Positions 1-9,870 of a stretch of DNA of 20,050 nt are shown here, piece by piece. The position numbers were made by a program, and so were the translations under genes. This DNA is from Desulfovibrio sp. OttesenSCG-928-G15. Its GTDB lineage: Bacteria; Desulfobacterota; Desulfovibrionia; Desulfovibrionales; Desulfovibrionaceae. Each line of letters begins with the position of its first letter. Positions within the stretch are counted from its first letter, which is position 1. The notes beneath the pieces were generated by a model. The model was not told the DNA's origin. It made no database searches and saw nothing but the letters and a program-made list of their open reading frames with translations. The DNA is taken from assembly GCA_030266525.1 (NCBI GenBank), contig JAJDIC010000035.1, positions 1-20,050 of the forward strand, given 5' to 3'.

Positions 1-142
1 CGGCGGGAATAGCTTCGCCCGCAAGGGAGTTAAGCACAGCATCCACGCCGGAGCCGTTTGTCTGGTCCATTATCTGTTTGGCAAAGGCTAAAGAGCGTGA
101 AGAATAGATGTGTTTCACCCCGAGCTGGCGCAAAACATTCTA
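1..142 (-). pseudogene. Polyketide synthase, downstream fragment of the ER domain after an in-frame TAG (runs off left edge)
   Basis: The minus strand reads TAG at 142-140 in the frame that carries the AT to ER part of the PKS, yet the protein similarity continues without a shift right down to base 1. The residues after the stop include [17 protein letters not shown] and [17 protein letters not shown], which match the standard ER segment (LRALGADHVFDSRSL, then [12 protein letters not shown]). The gene therefore once ran, or still runs by readthrough, past this stop. The expected C-terminal KR and acyl carrier domains would lie off the left edge. A single CAG to TAG change would explain the stop. 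Alternatives are a base-calling error or suppression of the amber codon. Confidence 0.7.
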
Positions 143-3100
143 CTTTTCCGGCGCACCGGCTGTTGCGAATACTTCCAGGCCAAGGTGGGCGGCAATTTGC
201 ACGGCGGCCAGGCCCACGCCCCCGGCGGCACCATGAATCAGGAGTTTTTCACCACGCTGCATGCGGGCCAGGTGCTTGATGCTGTACCAGGCGGTAATGA
301 AGGCAACGGGAATGCCTGCGGCTTCCGCAAAGCTGATGTTGTCCGGCTTGCGGGTGATGGCACCGGCGCTGGTTATCACATGCGTGCTGAAACCGGCGGG
401 CGAAAAGCACAGAACCGGATCGCCAATGGCCCAGCCTTTTACTCCTTGCCCGACCGCGGCAATGGTTCCGGAGCATTCAATGCCCATGGTCGGACCGGAA
501 AAACCGTTTTCCAGGGCTTCATCAAGCAGCATGCCCATGCTCCAGAGCACGTCGCGGTAGTTCAGCCCGGTATATTTGACTTCTATGCACACTTCGCCCT
601 TGCCCGGCTGGGGAATGGGTGAAGATTTCCAGTACAGGTTCTGCAAGCGCCCCGGCATGTCGAAGGTAAGCGTTGCTCCTTGGGGCGTAGCGAAGCTCTG
701 GGCAGGAACGCGTGACGGCAGACGAAGCAGCCTTGGGGCAAAGCGGACTCCACCGCAAAGCACCACTTCCGGCTCGGTCTCCGGGGAAATAAGCTCTTGC
801 ACAACATCGGGCAGCATGGCTCGGGCAGCGTCTACCGGGCCGTGCACATCGATAAAACGCGTTTCCAGGCCGCGTTGCTCGTTCATCAGCACGCGGGTGA
901 AGCCGGAAATGGCCCCTTGCGAGGGAACGGGCCTTGCTGCGGGTACGCCGTCTGCCAAGGCTCCGCCCGCAATAACGGTGATGCGGAGGACAATTTTTCT
1001 CGCGTCCCAGGCCTTGACCAGTTCCATCAAGCCAGCGGTGCCTGTGAACTGGATATCGGCAAATTCCTTTTCCCCCAGATTGTCGCGGGTATCATAGGCG
1101 GCAAGGTACACAATATGCACGGGCGGCTGGTTTTTGCCCTGCGGCAAGCCCTTGAATAAGCGCTCCCACGATTTGGGCGAGGCAAGGTCAAATTTTTCGC
1201 CCTGTATTTTTACCCCGTGCCGTATGTGTTGCACATTGGGAGAGTGTTCTTCAAGCAGTCCGGCCAGGGTGTCGGCCAAATCGGCGCTCTGTCTGCTCTG
1301 GCTGGAAGAAACCAGAAGGATTTTTTCGCCGTGAAGGGCCTCATCAGGCGCAGGCAATTCTGCCGGACTTTGTACGACAGCGCTACCGGCTGCCTGCTCG
1401 GTCTTTTGCGCCAGAAGGACAAAGGCAGGAAGATGGTCGCCTTCCGCATCCCGGGGCAGGGCGATGCTGCGCAGGCCGGATTTGTCAATCAGCCTTGCCC
1501 AGTGCGCCCGATCAGTCAAAAGAGAAACCGGCTTGTCTACATGCGGGGAGGCCGCCCACCAGGACGGGCGCGCCCCGAAAACATAGCTGGCGAAGGCCGT
1601 AGGCGAGTGCTCCACCAGACAGAGAATACCGCCCGGCGCAAGCATGGCCCGACAGTTGGCAAACACGGTCTCATGGTCAAGGTGCTCGTGCGCCGACCAG
1701 CCAAGGATGATCAGGTGGTAACGGTTCGCATGCTCATCAGCCGGATTTTCCACGTCAAGGGCGCAAAAAGACAGGCCCGGCACATTACCGAAAGACAGGG
1801 CGCGGGCTTCGGCGGTGGCGGCGTCTTTTTCAGCCACAACATAACTGCACGGGCGCTTGTCCAGCAGAGGCAGAATATCCGTAACCAATCCGGTGGAATT
1901 TTTGGATATCTGCATGATGTTGATCAACTGACCCGATTTTCCGGCGCGCAAAACGGAAGCGACGCAGGATTTGGCGGCAGCGGAAAAGGGCTGCAGGGCC
2001 AGCGAATGTAAAAAGTAATTGTCTATGAGCCGTTGCGCAAGCAGCTCATGCTCCTTGTCCGCATATTTGCCGCCCAGAATTTCTTCATGTCGCTTGAATA
2101 CATGCCCGAGAAGCGTTGCTTCGGGTAAAAAACCGGGAGCGGTGCTGAGCACGGTACGCCACAGCGCTTCGGCAGAAGGGCGCGAGCCCCTGGGGAAAAC
2201 GCGCCAGCCTTCGCCTTCTCTGGCGGCAAGCCCGGAAGCCTGCAAGCGCTCCAACATATGATTGAACCAGGCCTCCTGCCCGGAAGACAGGGCGCCGGAA
2301 TCCAGAAGATCGGTGCAGTTGCAGTTAAGTTCCTTCTCCGGCCCGCCACACAGGGAGAGAATGGTTTCATGCATGGCGCTCAAGGCGGCAAGCTGGAGCA
2401 GCATGTAGGCATGGGTACCCTGCCCGGTAGCATCACCCGCACGGCCGGTAGCCAGGGCGGGAGAAAGGGCCGACTCGATATCCCTGGTCAGGGAAGCGGT
2501 GGCAAGGCCGGTGAGCGGTCGGATGGAATCAGGCCTGGGCGAGGGGGTCATCTCCACGACATACGGCTCTGACGGCACGTTTTCCTGCTCAAGCCACACG
2601 GCCCTGCGGAAGCGGCACTTGTTCAGGCACAGCAGTTCCTTGCCGGTCTGATCAAGCAGCCTGAAAGAAGCGACAACAGAGCGCGGGCTGGTGCGCTCAA
2701 GCCTGCCGTGCACATAGGCGGGGCAGCCTTTGGCATGCAGGATAACCCTGTCAAAAAAGACGGGCAGATAGGCGTTGTTCACCCCGGCACTTTTTGTACC
2801 AAGCAGGATAAACAGGGTTTGCAGCGCTCCGTCTGTGAGCGTGGGGGGAATAAACATGCCTTCGGCGCTTTCGGCAACCGGTGTGGACAGGCGGGCCAGC
2901 ACTTCCTGGCCCTTGTTGTCCGAGCGCACCCAGGCTTTGCTAACGCTCTGAAAGGCCGGACCGTAGTGCAAAAGGAAGCGGGAGGCGGTTTTGTACAAAA
3001 CCTCCTTGTCCACCAGTACGCCAAAAGACTCAGGTGAAGCAATGGTCACCCCCGGTCCGGCCGGGGTGTCAGACTGCAAAACAACTCTTGCGCGGGCGTA

Positions 3101-4995
3101 AGCGCTCCATGGCTCTGCGCTCATGTAGGTCTTGCTTTCCACCACCAGGCCGCCGTCTTCCTTGTCCACGCTGATGCGAATGCTTTTGGGCGCATCATCG
3201 GAAAGGGGAAGCGCCCGGAACAGGTTTACCCGTTCAAGCTCAAGTCTGCCTTCCATGGGAAGGGCGGCTGCGGCGGCGAGCATGCTTTCAAGAAACGCGG
3301 CGGCTGGGTAAATGGGACCGTTTCCGGCGACATGGTCGCCAATCCAGGGGTAGGCGGCGGGCAAAATGGTATTTTCAAACACGCCGGGGTTACCGGGCAG
3401 GGGCCAGCCCAAAAGCGGGTGTATGCGTCCGGCTTTGAGAAAACCCCGGTTTTCCGGAGTATCGTCAGACCACAAGAACTCCCTGTCCCAAGGATAGATA
3501 GGCAGGGCGGCAGCACCGGGAGCAGAGGGGAAATGCACACGCATATTCAGGGCCCAGCCCTGACGCCAGGCATTCTTCCAGGCGGCTTCCAGCTCAAGAA
3601 CTTCGTTTTTGGCTTTAAGCAGAACAGGGTATACCCATACGCTGCTTTTTTCGTTGGACAGAAGTTTTCGGAAATAGGAGCGCAGTACAGGACTGGGGCC
3701 TATTTCGAGAAAGCGTCTGAAACCCTTGGCATAAGCGTCTTTGACCGCTGCGGAAAAGAGCACCGGCTTGCGCAGGTTGTTCCACCAGTAAGTGGCGTCA
3801 AGCCGGACTGTGGTGGCTTTGCCGTGCACCGTGGAATAAAAGGGAATGGTCGGTTTTTGGGGTTTGATGCCCGCAAGGGCTGTGAGCAGTTCGTCCTTGA
3901 TGTCATCCATGGCCGAGGTGTGGAACGGGTAGGCAATGGCGAGCATTTTGGTGGAAAGGCGCTTTGCCTTGCACTGCTCGATAAAGCTTTTCAGGGCGGC
4001 GTTAGGACCTGCAACAGTGATGGAATTGTCGGTATTGATGGCTGTTATTTCAACAGCGCCGCCAAAGGGGGCAAGCAATGCCTCGGCTTTTTCCGGCGAC
4101 ACTTCCACTACAGCCATGGTACCTTTGTTCTTCAGCTTGCCTTGCAGCCGGCTGCGGTGATGTATGACCAGAACCGCGTCTTTGAGTGAAAGCGCGCCAG
4201 AAGCCCAGGCAGCGGCCACTTCGCCCACGCTGTGCCCGGTAACTCCCTGCGGGCGTAACCCGTTGGCCTTGAGCGTTTCTACTACCGCCACCTGAACGGC
4301 AAACAGCAGCGGCTGGTTGATTTCCGTAAGTTCATATATTTCGGGGCGCCGGTCCGTGTTGGTCAGCATGTCTTCACAGGACCAGCCCTGCAAAGGCGCC
4401 AGCAGGGTGTCAATATCGCGGATGGCTCGAGCGAAATGGATATTTTCGGCTATGAGCGCCGCGCCCATGCCGACCCATTGGCTTCCGTTGCCGGAAAAGG
4501 CGAAAAAGCCCGCGTCAGCGTATTTGGCACTGCTTTGTGGTATCTGGGGGGCGTGGGAGCTTTCGTTCCGGGCGAGTTTTTTCAACCCGGCGGTGATTTC
4601 CGCAAGGTTTTTCCCGGTCACTACCGCGCGGTAGGGCATGGCCTCACGTTGCAGAATGGTCGCAGCCGCAAGGTCATAATAGGCGGTTGCGGAAATGCCG
4701 TCAGTTTTTTCCAGATACTGTTCAGCCATGAGGCGAAGGCTCGCATCGCTGCGGGCACTGAGAAACAGCGGGGGAACGTGTTTTCCCCGCGAAGTATTTG
4801 CCTTCGGCTTTTCTGTCTTGGGCGGCTTTTGCAGGACAACGTGCGCATTGGTCCCGCCAAAACCGAAAGAGTTGACGCCGACAAGTTCATCCCCACCGGC
4901 TTTGGGCAGGGGAGAGAGTTTTGTTGGCACAGTCAGGTTGAGCCCTGCAAAGTCTATGGCGGGGTTCGGGTTGGCAAGGTGCAGGTTGGGGGGGG
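140..4995 (-). CDS. Type I polyketide synthase, AT-DH-CMT-pseudoKR-ER segment (second reading frame of a broken gene)
   Basis: This is the central part of a reducing type I PKS. Following the minus strand it contains the KS tail (NSFGFGGTNAHVV near 4865), then an acyltransferase from about 4520 to 3600 with GHSVGE (active Ser codon 4231-4229) and a YPFH substrate motif. A dehydratase runs from about 3425 to 2560, with catalytic His at 3334-3332 in HVAGNGPIYP and the partner motif DGALQ near 2840. A methyltransferase-like region follows (about 2500-1400) whose SAM loop is degenerate. Next come a structural pseudoKR (about 1340-720) and an enoylreductase (about 700 onward) with GAAGGVG near 215. 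The DH motif has Asn where the usual HxxxGxxxxP has its Gly. The frame stays open upstream to 5320, but homology begins only at the C run 4988-4995, so no true start exists here: it continues the KS gene after a frameshift. It ends at the TAG 142-140. It probably makes a reduced acyl chain if functional; the product is unknown. Confidence 0.85.
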
Positions 4996-6131
4996 ATCTT
5001 GCCGTTTTTGAGCACCAGCAGGGCCTTGAGCAAGCCGGCCATTCCCGACGCGGATTCCAGGTGCCCGATATTGCTTTTGGCTGAACCGACAGGCAGGGGT
5101 CTTTTCCCCGTGAGCGCCTTGCCAAGAACAGTGCCAATGGCCGAGGCCTCAATCGGGTCGCCCGCTGCCGTGCCTGTTCCGTGGGCCTCCACGTAGACAA
5201 GCTTGTCCTTGTCCAGCTTGCAACCGTTGTAAATATCGGCAAGCAGGGCGGCCTGGGCTTTTTCATTGGGCAGGGAAATGCCGGTTGTGCGTCCGTCGGA
5301 GTTGACGCCGGAGCCGACAATCACCGCCAGTATGGTGTTTTTGTCTCGCCTGGCGGCGGACAGGGGCTTCAGAATAACAGTGCCTACGCCTTCGGCGCGC
5401 ACGTACCCGTCGCCCGATGCGTCGAAAACCTTGCACCGCCCTGTGGGAGAGAGCATACGGGCCTTGGAAAAGCCTATAAAGGGAAAGGGCGCTGTCAGTA
5501 CGTTTACCCCGCCGGCGATGGCCAGGGCGCTTTCGCCGTTTTGCAGGGCAAGGCATGCCTGATGAATGGCTGTCAGGGATGAGGAACAGGCAGTATCCAC
5601 AGTGAAGCTCGGGCCGTGCAGATCCAGAAAATACGAAACCCGGTTGGCAATGATGCTCAACGTGCTGCCGGTCATGGAGTAAGGGCTCATGGTGCAGGGG
5701 TCATCCGGCCCTTGCAGGGTGTGGTCCACGTTGGAGGCTCCGATAAAAACCCCGGTGTCGGAGCCACGAAGCGCGGCGGGCATAATACCGGCCTGTTCCA
5801 GAGCTTCCCAGGCAGATTCCAGAACCAGACGTTGCTGGGGGTCCATGTACTGGGCCTCTTTTCTGGAAATGCCGAAAAATTGCGCGTCAAAATCCTTTAT
5901 ATTGTCAAGAACGCCCGCTGCCGCAGTGTAACTATGTCCATCAAGCTTGCGGCTGGGGTTGATATAACGCTCCAGCGAAAAGCGCCCCTCGGGCAATTCG
6001 GTCACGGCGTCCACACCGGATGACAGGAGGTTCCAGTATTCTTCCAGGCCATGGGCTTCGCCGGGAAAGCGGCAGGAAGCACCAATGATGGCAATGCCCT
6101 CATAGCTGACAGGAGCTCTTTTTGCTTTCAT
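4887..6131 (-). CDS. Type I polyketide synthase, ketosynthase N-terminal part (frameshifted from the rest)
   Basis: This frame encodes the PKS start and almost the whole beta-ketoacyl synthase. It opens with MKAKRAPVSYEGIAIIGASC and has all three catalytic motifs: VDTACSSSL (Cys codon 5588-5586), EAHGTGT, and SNIGHLE. KS domains of this type do the decarboxylative condensation of malonyl units. Authentic sequence ends at KNGKIPP, at the C run 4995-4988; the last 35 or so residues are out-of-frame translation to a stop at 4887. Deleting one C restores the usual PPNLH...NPAIDFAGLN motif in the other frame, so this and 140-4995 are one gene. The start ATG at 6131-6129 is preceded by a weak purine stretch. 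A stronger GAGGAGG lies about 30 bases upstream, inside a hairpin. It lies 83 bases downstream of kpsD on the same strand, so co-transcription with the capsule export genes is possible. Confidence 0.88.
   Translation of the reverse strand: MKAKRAPVSYEGIAIIGASCRFPGEAHGLEEYWNLLSSGVDAVTELPEGRFSLERYINPSRKLDGHSYTAAAGVLDNIKDFDAQFFGISRKEAQYMDPQQRLVLESAWEALEQAGIMPAALRGSDTGVFIGASNVDHTLQGPDDPCTMSPYSMTGSTLSIIANRVSYFLDLHGPSFTVDTACSSSLTAIHQACLALQNGESALAIAGGVNVLTAPFPFIGFSKARMLSPTGRCKVFDASGDGYVRAEGVGTVILKPLSAARRDKNTILAVIVGSGVNSDGRTTGISLPNEKAQAALLADIYNGCKLDKDKLVYVEAHGTGTAAGDPIEASAIGTVLGKALTGKRPLPVGSAKSNIGHLESASGMAGLLKALLVLKNGKIPPQPAPCQPEPRHRLCRAQPDCANKTLSPAQSRWG
4988..4995 (-). repeat. Homopolymer of eight C (minus strand) at the PKS frameshift
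   Basis: The plus strand shows eight consecutive G. On the coding strand the codons read ATC CCC CCC CAA, whereas conserved KS sequence needs ATC CCC CCC AAC, which is seven C. The gene is thus one base out of frame at exactly this run. Such a run can slip during replication (contingency locus), can be a sequencing error, or can mark a decayed gene. Confidence 0.8.
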
Positions 6132-6152
6132 TCTTTCACTTATAAGCGACTC

Positions 6153-6189
6153 AAGACAGCCTCCTCATGGAAAGAAAGGGGGCTGTCTT
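6153..6189 (-). other. Stem-loop between kpsD and the PKS gene
   Basis: AAGACAGCC at 6153-6161 pairs perfectly with GGCTGTCTT at 6181-6189. Three more pairs, one of them G-T, extend the stem inward. Read in the direction of transcription (minus strand), no U tract follows, so it is not a classical intrinsic terminator for kpsD. It also holds a GAGGAGG sequence, partly in the stem, about 30 bases before the PKS start. It may be a transcript-processing or attenuating hairpin. The rest of the 6132-6214 gap shows nothing else. Confidence 0.5.
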
Positions 6190-6214
6190 GTTCGTTGGTT
6201 TTTTGATGTAAAAG

Positions 6215-8044
6215 TTATATGGATACAGCTACTTTTGTTGCAATGGCAACTTGATACAGCAGTTGTATGATGTCCTTGAAAATGGCGAACCCTTTTGAGT
6301 CGTACCGGGGCATGACCAGAAGCATGTCTCCTGGCATGATTTGTGTTTTCCCGTAGACCTTGATTTCACCGTTGGGGTGCACGACAAGCACATTGCCATC
6401 GTCGGCCCGCTCCGTAAAGCCGCCCGCGCTCGCGATATAGTCCTTGAGTTTTTGGCCTTCCTTGAACACAACGGCCTTGGGAATCATGACTTCCCCGCTG
6501 ACTTGCACAATGTCGGAAACCTGCGGAATTACTACCTCATCCCCGTCTTCCAAAGCGATATCGGCAGTTACCCCATTTGTAGTGACAACTACTACACCAT
6601 CAGGCTCTACACTGGCAACCCTTTTGGCGAAGTTCTTCACGAGCTCCGCTTCCTGTACGCGAATTCTCGCACCTTCTTCTGTTGCCGAAGTGTTTGTAAG
6701 TACTGAGTTTTCCAGTCGGCGCAGGGCGTCGAGAATAGCTTTTTTCTGGTGCTCGACCACGCTCCGGCGTTTCAGGTAAATCCCGGAGAGGTTGCTCAGC
6801 TTCGTGTCTATGGGCACATGGGCCAGCAACGTGCTTAAAGTGGTGTTGCGTTTCACCGGGAACCGGGTGGAGCCGAGAGTGGAGCCGCTCACGGTTACCA
6901 TGATGCTTTCACCGGGCTTGTCAGCCAGAAATTCCACGCTGTCTTCCGCAAGCAGGTTGAATTTTTTGAATTCGCCAAGGGGCATGTACACATGGAAAGG
7001 GGAGGAGTTGCGGGTGCCGGTAACGCTTACGTGGGAAACAGCCGGAAGGGGGGAGGCATACTTGATAAGCTCTGCCCCGGAAAAGCTTTTTCCCTTCACC
7101 TCAAAACGCGCCTTCTGCGGAATAAGCCCGCCCGCGGAGATGCTGCCGCCCTTGTTGCCGACGACAATGACATCGCCGTCTCGCAGTGACACGCCGGAAA
7201 GGGCACCGTGTAACAAAAAGGCGTACAGGTCCATCTGGGCAATGGTTTTGTTGTGGCGCTGCACAGTGATGTTTCTGTATGTGCCCCGGTCGGGCAAGAT
7301 GCCGCCCGCCCGATCAAGGTAATAGAGAATAGAGTCGCTCATGCCGCCCGCATAGCGGCCCGGCCTGCTGACAAAGCCGGTCACATATACGGCCACAGGC
7401 TGGGCCGTGAGCAGGTTGACGTATATTTTCGTATCCGGGGTAAAGGCCATGGACAGGGCGCTGCGCACCGTGCCCTGCAAGGAGCCGTGTTTACGCCCGG
7501 CTACTTTTACCGGACCGACTTCCGGCAGGAATATGTTGCCCTGCTGGTCAACCATAAGGGTATCGGTATAGGAGTGGGCGCCCCAAATTTCCACGTTTAT
7601 CCTGTCGCCCGGCATGATGGTATAGTCCGAGTTCATACCTTCAAAGTAGGTGCCCGCGAAATAGCCCTGAAAAAGGTTGGCGCCAAAGGGCGGAAAATCC
7701 CCCAGGTCCAGCGGGTATGCCTGTTGCGCCCAGGCTGGGCTGCCCGAGAAGGAGCGCGGAGCATTGAGCGTGCGTGACGGGGCATACAGAGCGTCGGGGC
7801 TGGAGCTGTATTCGCGCCCGTTAAGATAGGGGTCTTGCATGCCGGACGGCATACGCCCAGTGCCCTGCCCGGACGGCGTGCCGGCAGACGACGGGCTGCT
7901 GGCCGATACGCCGGAATTGCCGTTGGGCCGTTTCAGGGTCGTTGAATAGTCTTGCTCTTGCTCTTCCTTTTCTGCGCTGAAACAGGGCACGGAGCAGAGA
8001 AGCAACATGATTGTGACGAGTGGGAGAAGGCGGGTGTAATGCAT
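6215..8044 (-). CDS. kpsD: Capsule polysaccharide export outer-membrane protein, KpsD/Wza-type
   Basis: The 609-residue product is a polysaccharide export channel or periplasmic-outer membrane component of an ABC-dependent capsule system. It has an N-terminal signal peptide (hydrophobic LLPLVTIMLLLCSVPC, probable cleavage near CFSA), then a low-complexity Ser/Pro/Gly region. A Poly_export domain follows, starting near SDYTIMPGDRINVEIWG with YVTGFVSRPGRYAGG soon after. The C-terminal half contains further SLBB-like modules (VSGSTLGSTRFPV; VQVSGEVMIPKAVVFKEGQ...GGF). The extreme C terminus is a hydrophobic helix (IFKDIIQLLYQVAIATKV), as in KpsD. The start ATG 8044-8042 directly abuts the kpsE stop codon (TAAATG), with a GGGGG ribosome site just inside kpsE, so the two are co-translated. 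A Cys at residue 17 could be read as a lipobox, but ordinary signal peptidase cleavage looks as likely. Confidence 0.92.
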   Translation of the reverse strand: MHYTRLLPLVTIMLLLCSVPCFSAEKEEQEQDYSTTLKRPNGNSGVSASSPSSAGTPSGQGTGRMPSGMQDPYLNGREYSSSPDALYAPSRTLNAPRSFSGSPAWAQQAYPLDLGDFPPFGANLFQGYFAGTYFEGMNSDYTIMPGDRINVEIWGAHSYTDTLMVDQQGNIFLPEVGPVKVAGRKHGSLQGTVRSALSMAFTPDTKIYVNLLTAQPVAVYVTGFVSRPGRYAGGMSDSILYYLDRAGGILPDRGTYRNITVQRHNKTIAQMDLYAFLLHGALSGVSLRDGDVIVVGNKGGSISAGGLIPQKARFEVKGKSFSGAELIKYASPLPAVSHVSVTGTRNSSPFHVYMPLGEFKKFNLLAEDSVEFLADKPGESIMVTVSGSTLGSTRFPVKRNTTLSTLLAHVPIDTKLSNLSGIYLKRRSVVEHQKKAILDALRRLENSVLTNTSATEEGARIRVQEAELVKNFAKRVASVEPDGVVVVTTNGVTADIALEDGDEVVIPQVSDIVQVSGEVMIPKAVVFKEGQKLKDYIASAGGFTERADDGNVLVVHPNGEIKVYGKTQIMPGDMLLVMPRYDSKGFAIFKDIIQLLYQVAIATKVAVSI

Positions 8045-9205
8045 TTAAACCCCCATATGATCCTTGACGGCTGCAATACAAAGAGATATCAGGCCAAGCC
8101 CGGTGAGCAGGGCGAAAAAACAGAACAGGGTGAACAGAAAGGGTTTCGGGTACGAAGATTCCTCTGGCAGGGTCGGCGGCTGGTAGGGCACAATGTACCT
8201 GGACTGGGAAATCGCCTTGAGCCTGGCCATTTCAAGGGCTGCCATGGATTTTACCAGACGCTCCTTGGCGAATTCCTCTTCCGTTACCAACTGGCTGTAC
8301 CCGCCGACAAGCGAACTTAAGGCAGAGCCGCCAGTGCGTAAGCCCGCGAGGCGGGAGCGCTCTGTGTTGAGTTGCTTGCGAAGGGCCTGTAACCTGCCTT
8401 CCAGAATTTTGATCTTGCCGCTTCCCGGACTCATGATTTTCAGCGTGGCTGACAGTTCGGCTTCCAGGTTTGCCGCCTGTGCCTCCAGCTTGGTGATAAC
8501 CTGCTCTATGCCGCTGGCCGTGGCTGTCGGGTTAAGTACGGACTTGTCGTCCCGAAATTTCTGCAGAGCGAGTTGGGCGTCCAGCAGGCGGTTTTCCGCG
8601 TCGGAAACTTCCTTGGACATAAGGCGTATGGCATCCTGGTGGGCGCGGTCGTTCATCTGGTTGACCAGATCTTCGCTGGCGGCAAGAATCGTGTCATTGA
8701 TGGCTTTGGCCATTTCCGGAGTATAGGCCTTGACCTCAACGGAAATTATGCCCTTGTCAATGTCAAAGGTGGCCTGGGTAATCCACTGCCAGTATCTCCA
8801 CATTTCTTCCCTTGTGGGGTTGCTTTTAAGACGGGAAAAAACGTCGCGAGACTTGTCCGAATAGTGTTTTTTTACATCAACCGATTCCTCCACCTTGTCC
8901 ATCATGGCCAGGGAAGCGATGAATTCCTTGACAATAAATGCGTCAGGCATCCCGCTCATGGTAGGCGTGAGCAAGCTGCTCAGCGCACCTGCATCGGCTG
9001 AGTCAGAACTGCGCAAAGCGAAATGCGATTCTGAGACATACATATCGGAATATACGAAAAGCAGGTACAGGCCGACAATAATGGTAGGGATAAAAACAAA
9101 GACGTTCATCAGCCTGTTTCGCCTGCCGTCCTTTTTGATAAGCGACTTGACGACGATGTAGGGCTTCTGCTTTTTAAGCGCTTTACTGGGTAACTGTAAT
9201 TTCAT
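8045..9205 (-). CDS. kpsE: Capsule polysaccharide export inner-membrane/periplasmic adaptor, KpsE-type
   Basis: The 386-residue protein has the polysaccharide co-polymerase layout. It has a short basic cytoplasmic N terminus, one transmembrane helix (residues about 34-52), a long periplasmic coiled-coil region (about 180-290, rich in Glu, Lys, Leu and Gln), a proline-rich stretch (QPPTLPEESSYPKP) and a second transmembrane helix near the C terminus (about 356-380). In the KpsE/CtrB family such proteins bridge the ABC transporter to the outer-membrane channel. I chose the ATG at 9205-9203 because it overlaps the kpsT stop as ATGA; an in-frame start 7 codons earlier would lie inside kpsT. The gene ends immediately before kpsD. 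Confidence 0.92.
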   Translation of the reverse strand: MKLQLPSKALKKQKPYIVVKSLIKKDGRRNRLMNVFVFIPTIIVGLYLLFVYSDMYVSESHFALRSSDSADAGALSSLLTPTMSGMPDAFIVKEFIASLAMMDKVEESVDVKKHYSDKSRDVFSRLKSNPTREEMWRYWQWITQATFDIDKGIISVEVKAYTPEMAKAINDTILAASEDLVNQMNDRAHQDAIRLMSKEVSDAENRLLDAQLALQKFRDDKSVLNPTATASGIEQVITKLEAQAANLEAELSATLKIMSPGSGKIKILEGRLQALRKQLNTERSRLAGLRTGGSALSSLVGGYSQLVTEEEFAKERLVKSMAALEMARLKAISQSRYIVPYQPPTLPEESSYPKPFLFTLFCFFALLTGLGLISLCIAAVKDHMGV

Positions 9206-9870
9206 TTTGTTCCCTGGCCGCAGCATACATGCAGATAAAACTCTTCGGCTTCCTCATTCGTGGGAAATTCCATCAATTTACCTTTGTAAAGAACTACATA
9301 TTTGTCGCAGAGCGATTTTACCGTTCCCATGCTGTGGGACACAACTATGAGTGTGGTTGTTTCGCGTTTTGCGTTAAAAAAACTCTTGCTTTTCTTTTTG
9401 AAAACAGCATCGCCCACCGCCGTGGCTTCGTCGATAAGGTAGTAGTCAAAGTCAAAGGCCATGCTGATACCAAAGGCGAGCTTTGCCCGCATACCGGATG
9501 AATAGGTATGCACAGGCATGTCCAGATACTCGCCAAGTTCGGCAAAATCTTCCACAAACTTGGCTACTCTCTGATAGGACTCATCATACAGGCGGCAGAT
9601 AAAACGCAGGTTCTGCCTGCCGGTGATTTTGCGGTTGAAGCCGCCGGAAAAGCCTATGGGCCAGGAGATTTTCGAGCTGCGCTCTACATAGCCGGTGTCG
9701 GGCAACTCGCGCCCGCCCAGCAGGCGCAGAAGCGTCGACTTGCCCGCTCCGTTGCGACCGAGAATGCCTACATTAACCCCCGGCTCAAAGGCGAAGGTAA
9801 TGTTGTCCAGTATGGTCCGCCAGCCTCGCTTGGACGGATATCGTTTGCTGACTTCGTGTAACGCAATCAT
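9202..9870 (-). CDS. kpsT: Capsule polysaccharide ABC transporter ATP-binding protein, KpsT
   Basis: The 222-residue ATPase has every motif of the polysaccharide-export ABC subfamily. Walker A is GRNGAGKST (residues 38-46), the signature is a degenerate YSSGM (123-127) followed by RAKLAFGISMAFDFDYYLIDEATAVGD (Walker B within), and the H-loop is VVSHS (near 178). The SSGM signature and the DEATAVGD ending are hallmarks of KpsT/CtrD proteins as opposed to import ATPases. It powers export of the finished polysaccharide through KpsM. Its ATG (9870-9868) overlaps the kpsM stop as ATGA, and its own stop overlaps the kpsE start in the same way, indicating tight translational coupling. Confidence 0.95.
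   Translation of the reverse strand: MIALHEVSKRYPSKRGWRTILDNITFAFEPGVNVGILGRNGAGKSTLLRLLGGRELPDTGYVERSSKISWPIGFSGGFNRKITGRQNLRFICRLYDESYQRVAKFVEDFAELGEYLDMPVHTYSSGMRAKLAFGISMAFDFDYYLIDEATAVGDAVFKKKSKSFFNAKRETTTLIVVSHSMGTVKSLCDKYVVLYKGKLMEFPTNEEAEEFYLHVCCGQGTK

Noticed and set aside
3332..4189. Long plus-strand open frame of 285 codons opposite the PKS AT region
   Set aside because: It is antisense to well-supported PKS domains and shows no recognisable motif.
4996..5320. Upstream extension of the second PKS frame to a start at 5320
   Set aside because: It is the KS domain read in the wrong frame and shows no family similarity until the C run, so it is not a real start.
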